Of a DNA stretch of 64,000 nucleotides, positions 49,437 to 58,681 are shown one piece after another. Below the pieces are notes generated by a model. It was not told where the DNA came from. It was given only the letters and a program-made list of their open reading frames with translations, and ran no database searches. The translations under genes were made by a program, and so were the position numbers. Origin of the DNA: Hoyosella levis (lineage in GTDB: Bacteria; Actinomycetota; Actinomycetes; Mycobacteriales; Mycobacteriaceae); NCBI RefSeq assembly GCF_026008515.1, contig NZ_BQYM01000004.1:186001-250000 (forward strand), given 5' to 3'. Position 1 is the stretch's first letter, and the number at the start of each line of letters is the position of its first letter.

Positions 49437-49856
49437 CGATTCGTCATCGCGAGCCCACGCCTGCACGGTGCTGCCGTCGCGCAGCCGGAGCCCGATCCCG
49501 TTGCGGCGCCGCGGCACCGTCGGGAGCTCGCCCAGCGCGCGCGCCGACCACCAGTCGGGCTCCTCATGGCCTACCGCGGCAGGCAGCACTTCCGCGATGG
49601 TGCCGATCTCGATGACCTCGGTGCCTTGCCGCAGGATCCGCTCGTCGCAATACACGCTGACGTGGGCGCGGGCGGCAGCGATCTGCCACGCGAAGACGAG
49701 CGCCACCAGCACCACGGCGATGGCCCAGCCCAGCCAGTGCACGGGCCCCGGCATGAACGCCTCGATGACGATGCCGGTCACGCATCCGATCGGCACGATG
49801 AGCAGGGTCCGCCAGCGCGCGCCCTGCTCCTCGAATGGCAGCGCGAGCCCGGTCAT
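49404..49856 (-). CDS. Membrane protein with soluble C-terminal domain (150 aa)
   Basis: A small protein with two membrane segments (TLLIVPIGCVTGIVIEAFM, LGWAIAVVLVALVFAWQIAA) and a C-terminal domain (VYCDERILRQGTEVIEIGTIAEVLPA...GIGLRLRDGSTVQAWARD). The ATG start overlaps the preceding stop (ATGA). It is the last gene of the heme-cluster strand. The function is unknown. Confidence 0.65.
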   Translation of the reverse strand: MTGLALPFEEQGARWRTLLIVPIGCVTGIVIEAFMPGPVHWLGWAIAVVLVALVFAWQIAAARAHVSVYCDERILRQGTEVIEIGTIAEVLPAAVGHEEPDWWSARALGELPTVPRRRNGIGLRLRDGSTVQAWARDDESLRSILADLVG

Positions 49857-50263
49857 TCCACGAACCAGGGCTGGGCCGTGGGCCGGTACACGAGAAAGCA
49901 GGCGGCGGCGAGGGGCACGATCACCAGCAGGGCAAACATCCCGGCGAGGGGGAACGTGGCGGCCTCGTACAGGATGATCATGATGGAGAACGCGACAAGG
50001 GCCCGGCGGAACCGTGGTTCGCCCTTGCGGACCCGTCCGGCAACGTAGGCGATGAATATCCCGGCGGCGAGCGCGATGCCACCGAACATCCGGAGGAGGT
50101 CGCGCAGCCTGCCTGGTTCCTGCAGGTCGGGCTGCTCGCTGCGCAGTGTCTCGATGTCGACGAACAACCAGGCGAGGCCCATCAGCACGAGCACGGCGGA
50201 CGCGGCGAACCATAGCCAGTAGGCGGCCGTGACGACCGTGGGCCGGACGGGCTGATCACCCAT
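49853..50263 (-). CDS. Small membrane protein near hemB (136 aa)
   Basis: A 136-residue protein with four membrane segments (VVTAAYWLWFAASAVLVLMGLAWLF, MFGGIALAAGIFIAYVAG, ALVAFSIMIILYEAATFPLAG, FALLVIVPLAAACFLVY). It overlaps both neighbours. It may correspond to the Rv0513/Rv0514 membrane proteins beside hemB in M. tuberculosis (from memory). Confidence 0.7.
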   Translation of the reverse strand: MGDQPVRPTVVTAAYWLWFAASAVLVLMGLAWLFVDIETLRSEQPDLQEPGRLRDLLRMFGGIALAAGIFIAYVAGRVRKGEPRFRRALVAFSIMIILYEAATFPLAGMFALLVIVPLAAACFLVYRPTAQPWFVE

Positions 50264-50870
50264 TGATGTCCTCCCCCAGGAAGTAGCGGGTGGACTCGGC
50301 CCGGTGCATCGCGATGAGCGCGCCTACCCCGAACACTGCCTGCACGAGGCTGATCCCCGAATCGATGAACACGAGGACGCCCTCGCCGCGTGCGGCGAAG
50401 AACACCGGGATGGCGAGGAGGACGAAGACGATGGCGAGCGCGGACAGGCCGACGCGGCCCCATTGCTTGCCGCGCAGCATCGCGCGCGCCGCGAAAAGGA
50501 TGACGCCTAGCAGCAACAGCAGGACGAGCCCCAGCATGCCGATAGCGACCCAGGAGAAGATCCGGGCCTGCTCGAGGGTGAGCTCGAGGTCCGCTGACTG
50601 CTGCTCCGACTGCTCGAGGATCCGCTCGGCGAGGGTGTCGATGTCCTGCCCCATGCGGGCCAGGCGGAAGGGGATGGCAAGCGCGCCGAGCAGGATGATG
50701 ATGAGCCACACCTGGTAGGCGGTGACGACATCGTGCGGGGGGACGCGCCGCTTCCCGCCACGCTTGCCGGTGTGCCCGCCCGCGGGTGCCGGGCGCTGCG
50801 CGTGCCGGGGCGGCGGCTGCCAGGGGTCGCGGCTCGGCGGGCCGGGTGGCGGCGAGGGATCGTGGGTCAT
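50256..50870 (-). CDS. Membrane protein with Pro-rich N-terminus, next to hemB (204 aa)
   Basis: A 204-residue protein. Residues 1-45 are Pro/Arg-rich and basic. Four or five membrane segments follow, for example [36 protein letters not shown] and [17 protein letters not shown]. The start overlaps the hemB stop (ATGA). It resembles Rv0513-type proteins by position. The role is unknown; the link to heme synthesis is by location only. Confidence 0.75.
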   Translation of the reverse strand: MTHDPSPPPGPPSRDPWQPPPRHAQRPAPAGGHTGKRGGKRRVPPHDVVTAYQVWLIIILLGALAIPFRLARMGQDIDTLAERILEQSEQQSADLELTLEQARIFSWVAIGMLGLVLLLLLGVILFAARAMLRGKQWGRVGLSALAIVFVLLAIPVFFAARGEGVLVFIDSGISLVQAVFGVGALIAMHRAESTRYFLGEDING

Positions 50871-51847
50871 GACCGCAGCATCCTCGCGGCCTCGGTGGCC
50901 CAGTAGGTGAGGATGATCCCGGCGCCGGCGCGGTGAATGCTGAGCAACGATTCAAGGATGGCGCGGTCCTTGTCGATCCAGCCGCGCTCGGCGGCGGCGC
51001 TGATCATCGAGTACTCGCCAGATACCTGGTACGCGGCGACGGGAACCGTCGACGCGGCAGCGACGTCGCGAATGATGTCGAGGTACATCATCGCGGGCTT
51101 GACCATCACCATGTCAGCGCCTTCGGCGAGATCGAGGGTGACCTCTCGAAGTGATTCGCGCGCGTTCGCGGGGTCCTGCTGGTAGCTCGCCCGAGTGCCC
51201 TTGAGGGAGGAACCTACGGCCTCGCGGAACGGGCCATACAGCGCTGATGCGTATTTCGCCGAGTAGGCGAGGATCGCTACGTCCTGGTGACCCGCGTCGT
51301 CGAGCGCGCCACGGATGCGCCCAACCTGCCCGTCCATCATTCCGCTGGGCGAGACGATGTGCGCCCCGGCGCTGGCCTGGGCGACGGCGAGGCGTGCGTA
51401 ATGCTCGAGCGTGGCGTCGTTGTCCACGCGTCCTTGCTCGTCGAGGACCCCGCAGTGGCCGTGGTCGGTGAACTCGTCGAGGCAGGTGTCGGCCATCAGG
51501 ACCGTGCTGTCGCCGAGGTCGGTACGCAGCTGGCCCAAGGATCGGTTGAGGATGCCGCTGGGGTCGCATCCCGCGCTGCCATCGGCGTCCTTGTCCGTGG
51601 GCTCGGGCACCCCGAAGAGCATGAGCCCGCCCACTCCCGCCTCGGTGGCCTCCGCGGCAGCGCGGCGCGCGGTCTCGAGGGTGTGCTGCACCACGCCGGG
51701 CATGGACGCGATGGGGCGCGGCTCGGTCAGTCCGTCAGCGACGAACATCGGCAGCACCAGCTGGCGCGGGTCCACGTCATGCTCGGCAACGAGCCGGCGC
51801 AGGGCAGGGGTGGTCCGCAGTCGCCGCGGACGGTCCGTAGGAAACAT
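50867..51847 (-). CDS. hemB: Delta-aminolevulinic acid dehydratase HemB (porphobilinogen synthase)
   Basis: Condenses two 5-aminolevulinate to porphobilinogen. The 326-residue product has the two Schiff-base lysines in [16 protein letters not shown] and [13 protein letters not shown]. The metal-binding loop is [15 protein letters not shown]-x-D-x7-C, so it keeps two of the three cysteines of the zinc type and has Asp in place of the middle one. [17 protein letters not shown] is conserved. GAGGAAAGG precedes the ATG. Confidence 0.96.
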   Translation of the reverse strand: MFPTDRPRRLRTTPALRRLVAEHDVDPRQLVLPMFVADGLTEPRPIASMPGVVQHTLETARRAAAEATEAGVGGLMLFGVPEPTDKDADGSAGCDPSGILNRSLGQLRTDLGDSTVLMADTCLDEFTDHGHCGVLDEQGRVDNDATLEHYARLAVAQASAGAHIVSPSGMMDGQVGRIRGALDDAGHQDVAILAYSAKYASALYGPFREAVGSSLKGTRASYQQDPANARESLREVTLDLAEGADMVMVKPAMMYLDIIRDVAAASTVPVAAYQVSGEYSMISAAAERGWIDKDRAILESLLSIHRAGAGIILTYWATEAARMLRS

Positions 51848-51909
51848 GAGCCTTTCCTCGGCATCGAGGGTCGCAGGACGGGGGGCCGCCCGATCGTCAG
51901 CAGCCTACC

Positions 51910-53472
51910 TCAGCGGCGCGCGCGGGACCTCTTGCGCGGCGGCGGCAGCAGCCCCTCGGCCCGCAAGTAGGACGCGTGGGCAGCGAGCGCATCGACGAGC
52001 GCGCCTACCTGCGCGGTCTCCGGCTGAACATCCACGCGCAGGCCGAACTCGATCGCGGTCTCCGCGGTCTTCGGCCCGATGCAGGCCACGATGGTGCGCT
52101 GATGGGGCTTTCCGGCGATGCCGACGAGGTTGCGAACGGTGGAGGAAGACGTGAACAGAACCGCGTCGAAGCCACCGGTCTTGATCATCTCGCGGATCTC
52201 GGCGGACGGCGGGGCGGCACGGACAGTGCGGTAAGCGGTGACATCGTCGATCTCCCAGCCGCGCTCGCGAAGACCCTCGGCCAGCGTCTCGGTGGCGATG
52301 TCAGCGCGCGGGAGCAGCACCCGATCGACGGGATCGAGGACGTCGTCGTAGGGCGGGAAGTCCGCGAGCAGCCCGAGGCTGGACTGCTCCCCCGAGGGAA
52401 CGAGCTCGGGGGTGATGCCGAAGGCCCGCACCTTCTCGGCGGTGGCCTCGCCCACGCAGGCGATCTTTACTCCAGAGAATGCCCGGGCGTCGAGACCGAA
52501 CTCCTCGAACTTCTCCCACACGGCCTTGACCGCGTTGGTCGAGGTGAAGACGACCCACTGGTACCGGCCGTCGACGAGGCCCTTGACGGCGCGCTCCATC
52601 TGCGCGGGGCTGCGCGGGGGCTCCACCGAGATCGTGGGCACCTCGATGGGGATCGCGCCGAAGTCGACGAGCCGCTCGCTCATCTCCCCCGCCTGGTGCT
52701 TGGTGCGCGGCACCAGGACGGTCCAGCCATACAGGTCGCGGGTCTCCCACCAGGACATCTTGCCGCGGGCAGCAACAACCTTGCCGACGGTGACGATCAA
52801 GGCTCCCTGCAGGTCTGCCCCGGCCGTGTTGAGGGTTGCGAGGGTGGCCTCGACGGTGCGCTGCTTGCAGGTGGTACCGCTGATGGTGATGGCCGCGGGG
52901 GTCTGGGGCGCGAGGCCATGCTCGACGAGCGCGCTGGCGACCTCCGCGAGATGGCTGGAGGTGGCGTGGAGCACCAGCGGGCCGGGGGCGGCGGCGAGCG
53001 CGGACCAATCGACATTGCAACGCACGTCGGCCACGGTGTGCCCGGCGCCCAGCGGCATGCCCGCATATGCGGGAACGACACAGCCCGGGGCGAGCCCCGG
53101 CACGACCTCGAACTGCACCTGGGTCCTGGCCACCGCAGTGATCTCGGCGAGCACCGAATCAGTGGTCATCGGATCGCCGGCGACGAGCCGCACCACATCG
53201 TGGCCCTTGCGGGCCTCGGCGACGAGCGTGCGCGCGACTTCCGCGGGCTCCCCGAGAGCAGGCTTGACGTCGAGCGATGGGGAGTCGTCGGTGCCGGTGC
53301 ACAAGCACTCCCCGACGAGGCCGACTACGGCCTCGCTGACGTCAGCATCGACAAAAGCGACCGCCGTCGACTCGAGGACCTGCTTCGCGCGCAGGGTCAG
53401 CAGAGCCGGATCCCCTGGCCCGGATCCGACAAAGAGGATCCGGCCAGGTGTGCTCTTGCGTGCTCGGCTCAT
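51910..53472 (-). CDS. hemD: Uroporphyrinogen-III synthase fused to an N-terminal methyltransferase-like domain (HemD/CobA)
   Basis: A 520-residue two-domain protein. Residues ~1-245 are SUMT-like (LFVGSGPGDPALLTLRA, GLAPGCVVPAYAGMPLGAG). Residues ~260-500 are uroporphyrinogen-III synthase (VVFTSTNAVKAVWE, VACIGPKTAETA), which closes and isomerises hydroxymethylbilane. In the methyltransferase half the usual GDPFxFGRGxEE motif reads GDPMTTDSVLAE, so methyl transfer may be weak or absent. ATG 53472 has GGAG 8 nt upstream. The gene lies 53 nt after hemC. Confidence 0.93.
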   Translation of the reverse strand: MSRARKSTPGRILFVGSGPGDPALLTLRAKQVLESTAVAFVDADVSEAVVGLVGECLCTGTDDSPSLDVKPALGEPAEVARTLVAEARKGHDVVRLVAGDPMTTDSVLAEITAVARTQVQFEVVPGLAPGCVVPAYAGMPLGAGHTVADVRCNVDWSALAAAPGPLVLHATSSHLAEVASALVEHGLAPQTPAAITISGTTCKQRTVEATLATLNTAGADLQGALIVTVGKVVAARGKMSWWETRDLYGWTVLVPRTKHQAGEMSERLVDFGAIPIEVPTISVEPPRSPAQMERAVKGLVDGRYQWVVFTSTNAVKAVWEKFEEFGLDARAFSGVKIACVGEATAEKVRAFGITPELVPSGEQSSLGLLADFPPYDDVLDPVDRVLLPRADIATETLAEGLRERGWEIDDVTAYRTVRAAPPSAEIREMIKTGGFDAVLFTSSSTVRNLVGIAGKPHQRTIVACIGPKTAETAIEFGLRVDVQPETAQVGALVDALAAHASYLRAEGLLPPPRKRSRARR

Positions 53473-53525
53473 CGGCGAAACTCCAGTCAGGTCGCAATGG
53501 TGTGTCACGGGGCTGGCTGCGGGGA

Positions 53526-54497
53526 TCACTGCCCGGGCGGATCAGGATCCGCCTCCCGCGTGGCAGGCATGATGTCCCGTGCGCCTAAGTCAAGCAGTTC
53601 GCGGGCAAGTTCTTGGCCGGTTTGCACGGCTTGGTGCAAAGCGCCAGTTCGCGAGGAACGGATCACCTCGGAACCGTCGAGCGCCACCACGCAGGCACGC
53701 AGGAAGAGCTCGAGGTGGACGGTGCCGTCATCGTCGAGTGATTCCGCGATCACGGCGAGCGCGCCGACGGGCGCGGTGCAGCCCGCCTCGAGCTCGGCAA
53801 GCACCGCGCGCTCCGCAGCGACCACGGCACGGGCCTCCGGGTCATCCTGCGCGGCGACCGCGGCGATGATGTCGGTATCGCTGCTCCGGCATTCCACGGC
53901 GAGCGCGCCCTGCGCGGGCGCGGGCAGCATCTGCACCGGGTCCAGGGACTCGGAGACCTCGTCGAGGCGATCGACCCGGGCGATGCCAGCACGGGCCAGC
54001 ACGACGGCGTCGAGCTCGCCCGAGGTGACGCGGCCAATACGGGTGTCGATGTTGCCGCGCAGCGGAACGATCTCGAGACCCAGGCCCAGGGCGCGCAGCT
54101 GGGATGCCCGCCGAGGGGCGGACGTGCCCACCCGGGAGCCGTGCGGCAGCTCGCCCAGCACTAGGTTGTCCCGCGCCACCAGGGCATCGCGGGGATCCTC
54201 GCGCGGCGGCACCGCAGCGATGACGAACCGGGGGTCAACCGCGGTGGGCAGGTCCTTGTAGGAGTGGACGGCGACATCTACCTCGCCGGAAGCGAGCGCG
54301 TCGCGGACGGCGGCGGTGAACACGCCGACACCGATCTTCTCCACGGGTTCCGCGGAGGCGTCCCCGGCGGTGCGGACGACCACGAGCTCCGCAGGGTGGC
54401 CGCCAGCGATCAGGGCATCACGGACGGTGCCCGCCTGGGTGAGGGCGAGAACGCTGCCCCTTGTACCGATGCGGAGCGGCCGATGCGATTCACTCAT
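53526..54497 (-). CDS. hemC: Hydroxymethylbilane synthase HemC (porphobilinogen deaminase)
   Basis: Polymerises four porphobilinogens. The 323-residue product starts [37 protein letters not shown] supplies the conserved Lys/Asp, and [13 protein letters not shown] carries the Cys that anchors the dipyrromethane cofactor. ATG 54497 overlaps hemA by 8 nt, so translation is coupled. Confidence 0.97.
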   Translation of the reverse strand: MSESHRPLRIGTRGSVLALTQAGTVRDALIAGGHPAELVVVRTAGDASAEPVEKIGVGVFTAAVRDALASGEVDVAVHSYKDLPTAVDPRFVIAAVPPREDPRDALVARDNLVLGELPHGSRVGTSAPRRASQLRALGLGLEIVPLRGNIDTRIGRVTSGELDAVVLARAGIARVDRLDEVSESLDPVQMLPAPAQGALAVECRSSDTDIIAAVAAQDDPEARAVVAAERAVLAELEAGCTAPVGALAVIAESLDDDGTVHLELFLRACVVALDGSEVIRSSRTGALHQAVQTGQELARELLDLGARDIMPATREADPDPPGQ

Positions 54498-55848
54498 CGT
54501 CGTGGCCCCGTACCGCCTGCTCGAAGCCTGCCGCGGGAACCTCATGCGTCATGGCGGTGACCGCGGCCGTGGTGGCTGGCGTCAGCTCGAACAGCTCCCG
54601 CAGCGCCTCGGCGTAGTTGCCCCCATCGGGCGAGGACGCGAGCTGCTTGACCCGGACGGTGGGCGCGTGGAGCAGCTTGTCGACAACGCGGCGCACGGTG
54701 TTGGCGATCTCGTCGCGGTGCGCATCGTCGAGGGCGGGGATCTTCGAGTCCAGGCGCATCAGCTCGGCCTCCACCACCTCGGCCGCGCGGCGGCGCAGCG
54801 CGGTCACCGTGGGCGTGACCTGCGCGAGCCGCTGGTTGCCCAGGTAGGCGGCGAGCTCATCGGCCACGATGGAGTGCGCGGCCTCCGCGTCCCCGACCGC
54901 TGCCCCGGCGCCGGGATCGCGCCGCAGCGTCTCCATATCGAGCAGGTGGACCCGGGGAAGGCCAGCGATCGCGGGCTCGACATCACGCGGCAGCCCGAGG
55001 TCGCAGATGACGAGGTCGTGGTCCATGCGGCGGGCCATCGCCTGGTGGGCATCGCCGAGCTCGACTACCGAGCCCACCGCTCCCGTGCAGGTAACAAGCA
55101 CATCGGCCGAAGCAATGGCATCAATGAGCCCGGAGAGGTCGGAGGCAGTGGCTTCCACGCCATTCTCGCGGGCGGTCGCGGCAAGGTTCGCGGCCTTGTC
55201 GAGCGTGCGGTTGACGATCTGGAGGCGAGCGATGCCAGCGCGGGAGAGGTGCGCGACAGCCAGTCCAGCCATGGCACCGGCGCCGATGACGGCGGCACTG
55301 CGTCCAGCGAGGCTGCCCTGTAGCTTCTGGGCGCGGTCGAGCGCGACGGAGACCACGGACGCGCCCGCGGAATCAATGCCCGTCTCGGTATGGACGCGCT
55401 TGCCCACGCGCAGGGCGTGCTGCGCGAGCTCATGCACTACCCGCCCAGCGGCCTGGTGCTCGTCGGATTCCGCGTAGGCGGTGCGGACCTGCCCGAGGAT
55501 CTGCTGCTCGCCAACGACGATGGAATCAAGCCCGCTTGCCACGGTGAACAGGTGCTCCACGGCCGCTTCGCTGTAGTGCACGTAGGCGTGGCGCGAGAGG
55601 ACATTGATATCCAGGCCGGAATGCTCGGATAGCAACCTCGTGATGTCATTGAGCCCGCCGTGGAAGGCGTCGACCACGGCGTAGATCTCCACGCGGTTGC
55701 AGGTGGAGATGACCATCGCCTCGGAGACGTGCGGCGAGAGCATAATGGCGTCGAGCATCTTGGGGCGATCAGCCTCGGCGAACGCGACCCGCTCGAGGAT
55801 CGGCACCGGAGCACTGTGATGGGACACACCAAGGAGCAGAATACTCAC
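54490..55848 (-). CDS. hemA: Glutamyl-tRNA reductase HemA
   Basis: Reduces glutamyl-tRNA to glutamate-1-semialdehyde, the entry to heme. In the 452-residue product the catalytic Cys lies in [45 protein letters not shown] and a C-terminal dimerisation domain follow. GTG 55848 gives the family N-terminus ([15 protein letters not shown]). Its own ribosome-binding site is weak, but a small leader ORF ends 7 nt upstream (see below), so it may be translated by coupling. Confidence 0.96.
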   Translation of the reverse strand: MSILLLGVSHHSAPVPILERVAFAEADRPKMLDAIMLSPHVSEAMVISTCNRVEIYAVVDAFHGGLNDITRLLSEHSGLDINVLSRHAYVHYSEAAVEHLFTVASGLDSIVVGEQQILGQVRTAYAESDEHQAAGRVVHELAQHALRVGKRVHTETGIDSAGASVVSVALDRAQKLQGSLAGRSAAVIGAGAMAGLAVAHLSRAGIARLQIVNRTLDKAANLAATARENGVEATASDLSGLIDAIASADVLVTCTGAVGSVVELGDAHQAMARRMDHDLVICDLGLPRDVEPAIAGLPRVHLLDMETLRRDPGAGAAVGDAEAAHSIVADELAAYLGNQRLAQVTPTVTALRRRAAEVVEAELMRLDSKIPALDDAHRDEIANTVRRVVDKLLHAPTVRVKQLASSPDGGNYAEALRELFELTPATTAAVTAMTHEVPAAGFEQAVRGHDDE

Positions 55849-55855
55849 AGCAGCA

Positions 55856-55984
55856 TCACCGGCCCGCGTTCCGTGGACGAGGCCCTGCGGGCCACACACT
55901 GGTGCCGTCGAGTGGTGGGAACGATAGCGATGTTCCCTCTCCCTGGTGGCGCGCACGCTGCCAGGGGGTGATCTGTTCCCTCAC
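55856..55984 (-). CDS. Leader ORF upstream of hemA (42 aa)
   Basis: GTG 55984 with AAGGAG 8 nt upstream opens a 43-codon frame ([31 protein letters not shown]...RNAGR) that ends at a TGA just 7 nt before the hemA GTG. hemA itself lacks a good ribosome-binding site. The peptide resembles nothing I know. It may be a coupling leader rather than a functional protein. Confidence 0.45.
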   Translation of the reverse strand: MREQITPWQRARHQGEGTSLSFPPLDGTSVWPAGPRPRNAGR

Positions 55985-56126
55985 GTCGAAGGCTCCTTGC
56001 CAGCCAGTGGATATGCTGTTAACCACAGTAAACCCGTCGCACTGTTTGTCTAACGGTAACGGTTGATGATCGCCGTTTCCAAGTCACCGAAGTGCCCTGA
56101 CCAGCCCCAACTGATTAAGGGCACCC
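55985..56126 (-). promoter_or_regulatory. hemA promoter region, AT-rich
   Basis: This stretch is AT-richer than its surroundings (for example TGTTAACCACAGTAAAC at 56017-56033 and TAACGGTAACGG at 56051-56062) and precedes the leader ORF and hemA, so it likely holds their promoter. No Rex-type TTGTGA-N6-TCACAA box is visible. Confidence 0.45.
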
Positions 56127-56417
56127 TCACATCGCCAGGTCGGCGCGCAGTCGGTCCACATCCACCCCGCCGTAACTGTGTTCCACGCCATTCACGAGCA
56201 CCACCGGCACGCGATCCCCGAACTCCTCGCGCAGTTCCGGATCCCGCGCCGCGGCCTCATCGATATCGACTTCCTCGAACGCCATGCCGAGCGGCGCGAG
56301 CATCTCGGCGAGAACAGACCTCGCCGCCGCGCACGCCGAGCACCCCGCCCGGCCGAGCAACAACACCGCCGCCCGCTCCCCCGCCACTCCCTCTGCCCCG
56401 GAATCATCAATGCCCAC
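56127..56417 (-). CDS. Glutaredoxin-like thiol-disulphide protein
   Basis: A 96-residue thioredoxin-fold protein. LLGRAGCSACAAARSVL holds the CxxC active site, and DRVPVVLVNG carries the conserved cis-proline. It resembles the Rv0508-type protein beside hemA in M. tuberculosis (from memory). GTG 56417 is the likely start; the ribosome-binding site is weak. The target is unknown. Confidence 0.82.
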   Translation of the reverse strand: MGIDDSGAEGVAGERAAVLLLGRAGCSACAAARSVLAEMLAPLGMAFEEVDIDEAAARDPELREEFGDRVPVVLVNGVEHSYGGVDVDRLRADLAM

Positions 56418-56532
56418 ACCCCGAGCATAGGCGCGCGGCCCAAGCCCCGTCCGCCACGCAGGCATTGGCGTGTGTGGCAACGTGGAGACGTCTAGTGTGT
56501 TGGACAGAGGCTGCGAATCGGGAGGTTGGGAC

Positions 56533-57486
56533 GTGCCGGACCGTACAGGGTTCTTCAGCACTGGCTCGGATTGGATGCGGAGCCGTTGGGAGGCGCACCG
56601 GCCATTCGGCATGAGCATCGCCGAGAAGCGCCTCAACATCGCGGGCGAGGCCAGCGCGGAGATGGCCCACGCGCTCTACGAGGCAGCCCAGGATGCCCGC
56701 GACCGCGCGGTCCCCCGCGACCTCACTGCAGCTGCGTTCTTCGACGTCGACAACACGATGGTCGCCGGCGCTTCCTCGATCCACTTCATCCGCGGGCTCG
56801 CTGCCCGTGACTACATCTCGGTGCGCGATATGGCCGGCGCCGGCTGGACCCAGCTGAAGTTCCGGATCACCGGCAAGGAGAACAGCCGGGACGTGGCAAG
56901 CGGCAAGGAGAAGGCCCTGTCCTTCATCGCGGGCCGCTCGACCGCCGAGTTCACCCAGCTCGGCGAGGAGATCTATGACGAGCTGATCGCTGACAAGATC
57001 TGGCCCGGCACCCGCGCGCTCGCGCAGATGCACCTCGACGCCGGGCAGCAGGTCTGGCTGGTCACCGCCACACCCGTGGAGCTCGCCCAGGTGATCGCCA
57101 AGAGGCTCGGCCTGACCGGGGCGCTCGGCACCGTGCTCGAGAGCAAGGACGGCAAGTTCACCGGCCGTCTCGTCGGAGACCTGCTGCACGGCCGCGGCAA
57201 GGCGCACGCGATCCGTGGCCTCGCTGCGCGCGAGGGGCTGAACCTGCGCCGCTGCACGGCCTACTCGGATAGCTTCAACGACCTGCCCATGCTCACTGCG
57301 GTGGGCACCGCCGTCGCGATCAACCCGGACTCGGACCTGCGCGTGGTGGCCCGGGACCGGAGCTGGGAGATCCGCGACTTCCGAACGGGCCGCAAGGCAG
57401 CGAAGGTCGGGATCCCGACCGCGCTCGCGCTCGGCGCGCTCGGCGGCACGGTCGCCGCGATCGCGAGCCGCCGCGCCGAGCCCTGA
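56533..57486 (+). CDS. HAD-IB family phosphatase (SerB1/Rv0505c-like)
   Basis: A 317-residue HAD-superfamily phosphatase. Motif I is [10 protein letters not shown], and the later motifs are WLVTATP and [14 protein letters not shown]-terminal membrane-like segment ([19 protein letters not shown]) is present. Such proteins are often annotated as phosphoserine phosphatases, but the true substrate is not established. GTG 56533 has GGGAGG 7 nt upstream. Confidence 0.88.
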   Translation: MPDRTGFFSTGSDWMRSRWEAHRPFGMSIAEKRLNIAGEASAEMAHALYEAAQDARDRAVPRDLTAAAFFDVDNTMVAGASSIHFIRGLAARDYISVRDMAGAGWTQLKFRITGKENSRDVASGKEKALSFIAGRSTAEFTQLGEEIYDELIADKIWPGTRALAQMHLDAGQQVWLVTATPVELAQVIAKRLGLTGALGTVLESKDGKFTGRLVGDLLHGRGKAHAIRGLAAREGLNLRRCTAYSDSFNDLPMLTAVGTAVAINPDSDLRVVARDRSWEIRDFRTGRKAAKVGIPTALALGALGGTVAAIASRRAEP

Positions 57487-57542
57487 CGCTGGGCTCTGGC
57501 CCTGGGCAGCCACTGGCCGAGGCCGTTGACAGCGCTGTAGAG

Positions 57543-58661
57543 CTATCCGAGGAAGATGTTTCGCCGGTTGGCGAGCACCCGGTAGAGGGTCTGCTGGATG
57601 GTCTCGCGCACCTGGTCGGTGAGGTCGAAGACGACCATCGGATCCTCGGCGGCAGCGGCGTCATACTCCGAGGTGTCGATGGGCTCGCCGAACACGATGT
57701 GCCACTTGGTGGGCAGCGGGATCATGCCGACCGGGCCAAGCAGCGGGAAAAGCGGAGTGATCGGGAAATAAGGCAGGCCAAGAAGCCGCGCGAGCGCCTT
57801 GAAGTCGCCGATCTTCGGGTAGATCTCCTCGGAGCCCACGATGGAGCACGGGATGATCGGCGCGCCCGTCCGCAGCGCGGCGGACACGAACCCGCCACGC
57901 CCGAACCGCTGCAGCTTGTAGCGATCGGAGTACGGCTTGCCGACGCCCTTGAACCCCTCGGGGAACACCGCGGTGAGCTCGCCGTTGCGCAGCAGCCGCT
58001 CAGCGTCGGGGTTGCAGGCAAGCGTGTGCCCCGCCTTGCGCGCGACCGTGGAGACCCCTGGCATATCGAACACCAGATCGGCGGCGAGCATCCGCATGGG
58101 GCGATGGCCAGGGGTGCGATCGTGCACCGCTACCGAGGTCATCAGCCCGTCGATGGGCACCACGCCGGCGTGGTTGGCGACGATGAGCGCGGCGCCCCGC
58201 TCGGGGAGGTTGTGAATGCCGGTGACATCGACCCGGAACCACTTGTCGTACATGGGGCGAAGCAGCGGCAGCAGGACGTTGTCGTTGAGATGCTCGTCGT
58301 AGCCGAACTCATCGATCTCGTAGTCGCCGGTGATGCGTCGGCGCAGGAACGCGGCGGTATCCGAGACCTGCATCGCGATCTTGTTCCGGACACCACCGAG
58401 CGGGATCGGGATCGGCAGGGCGAAGTGGCCGGTATCCGCGGCCTCCCCGCCGGGCTCGCCCGGGGAGCGCTGGTCCTCGAACTCTTCCGCGGTGAGGTCG
58501 GCGCCGGTCGTCTCGTCCTGCCCTGCCGACGTGTCGCCGTCCCCGGACGGCACCGGGGGGTGATGCTGGATGAGGTCATTGTCGGAGACGTCCTGCGTCG
58601 CGGCAGACCCGGCGGATCGGCGCTGGAACGCGTCACCGTGGAGTGGAATCACCTTGGCCAT
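57543..58661 (-). CDS. Lysophospholipid-type acyltransferase (Rv0502-like)
   Basis: A 372-residue PlsC-family acyltransferase. VANHAGVVPIDGLM holds the catalytic His and Asp in the wider spaced form typical of this subfamily, and AVFPEGFKGVGK is the acceptor motif. The first ~90 residues are polar and probably disordered. ATG 58661 has AAGGGAGAG 7 nt upstream. It follows the epimerase gene by 20 bp. The acceptor lipid is unknown. Confidence 0.87.
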   Translation of the reverse strand: MAKVIPLHGDAFQRRSAGSAATQDVSDNDLIQHHPPVPSGDGDTSAGQDETTGADLTAEEFEDQRSPGEPGGEAADTGHFALPIPIPLGGVRNKIAMQVSDTAAFLRRRITGDYEIDEFGYDEHLNDNVLLPLLRPMYDKWFRVDVTGIHNLPERGAALIVANHAGVVPIDGLMTSVAVHDRTPGHRPMRMLAADLVFDMPGVSTVARKAGHTLACNPDAERLLRNGELTAVFPEGFKGVGKPYSDRYKLQRFGRGGFVSAALRTGAPIIPCSIVGSEEIYPKIGDFKALARLLGLPYFPITPLFPLLGPVGMIPLPTKWHIVFGEPIDTSEYDAAAAEDPMVVFDLTDQVRETIQQTLYRVLANRRNIFLG

Positions 58662-58681
58662 GCCTGTGCTCTCCCTTTGCG

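Noticed and set aside
51976-54261. 761-codon plus-strand frame
   Set aside because: Antisense to hemD and hemC, both recognised across the same span.
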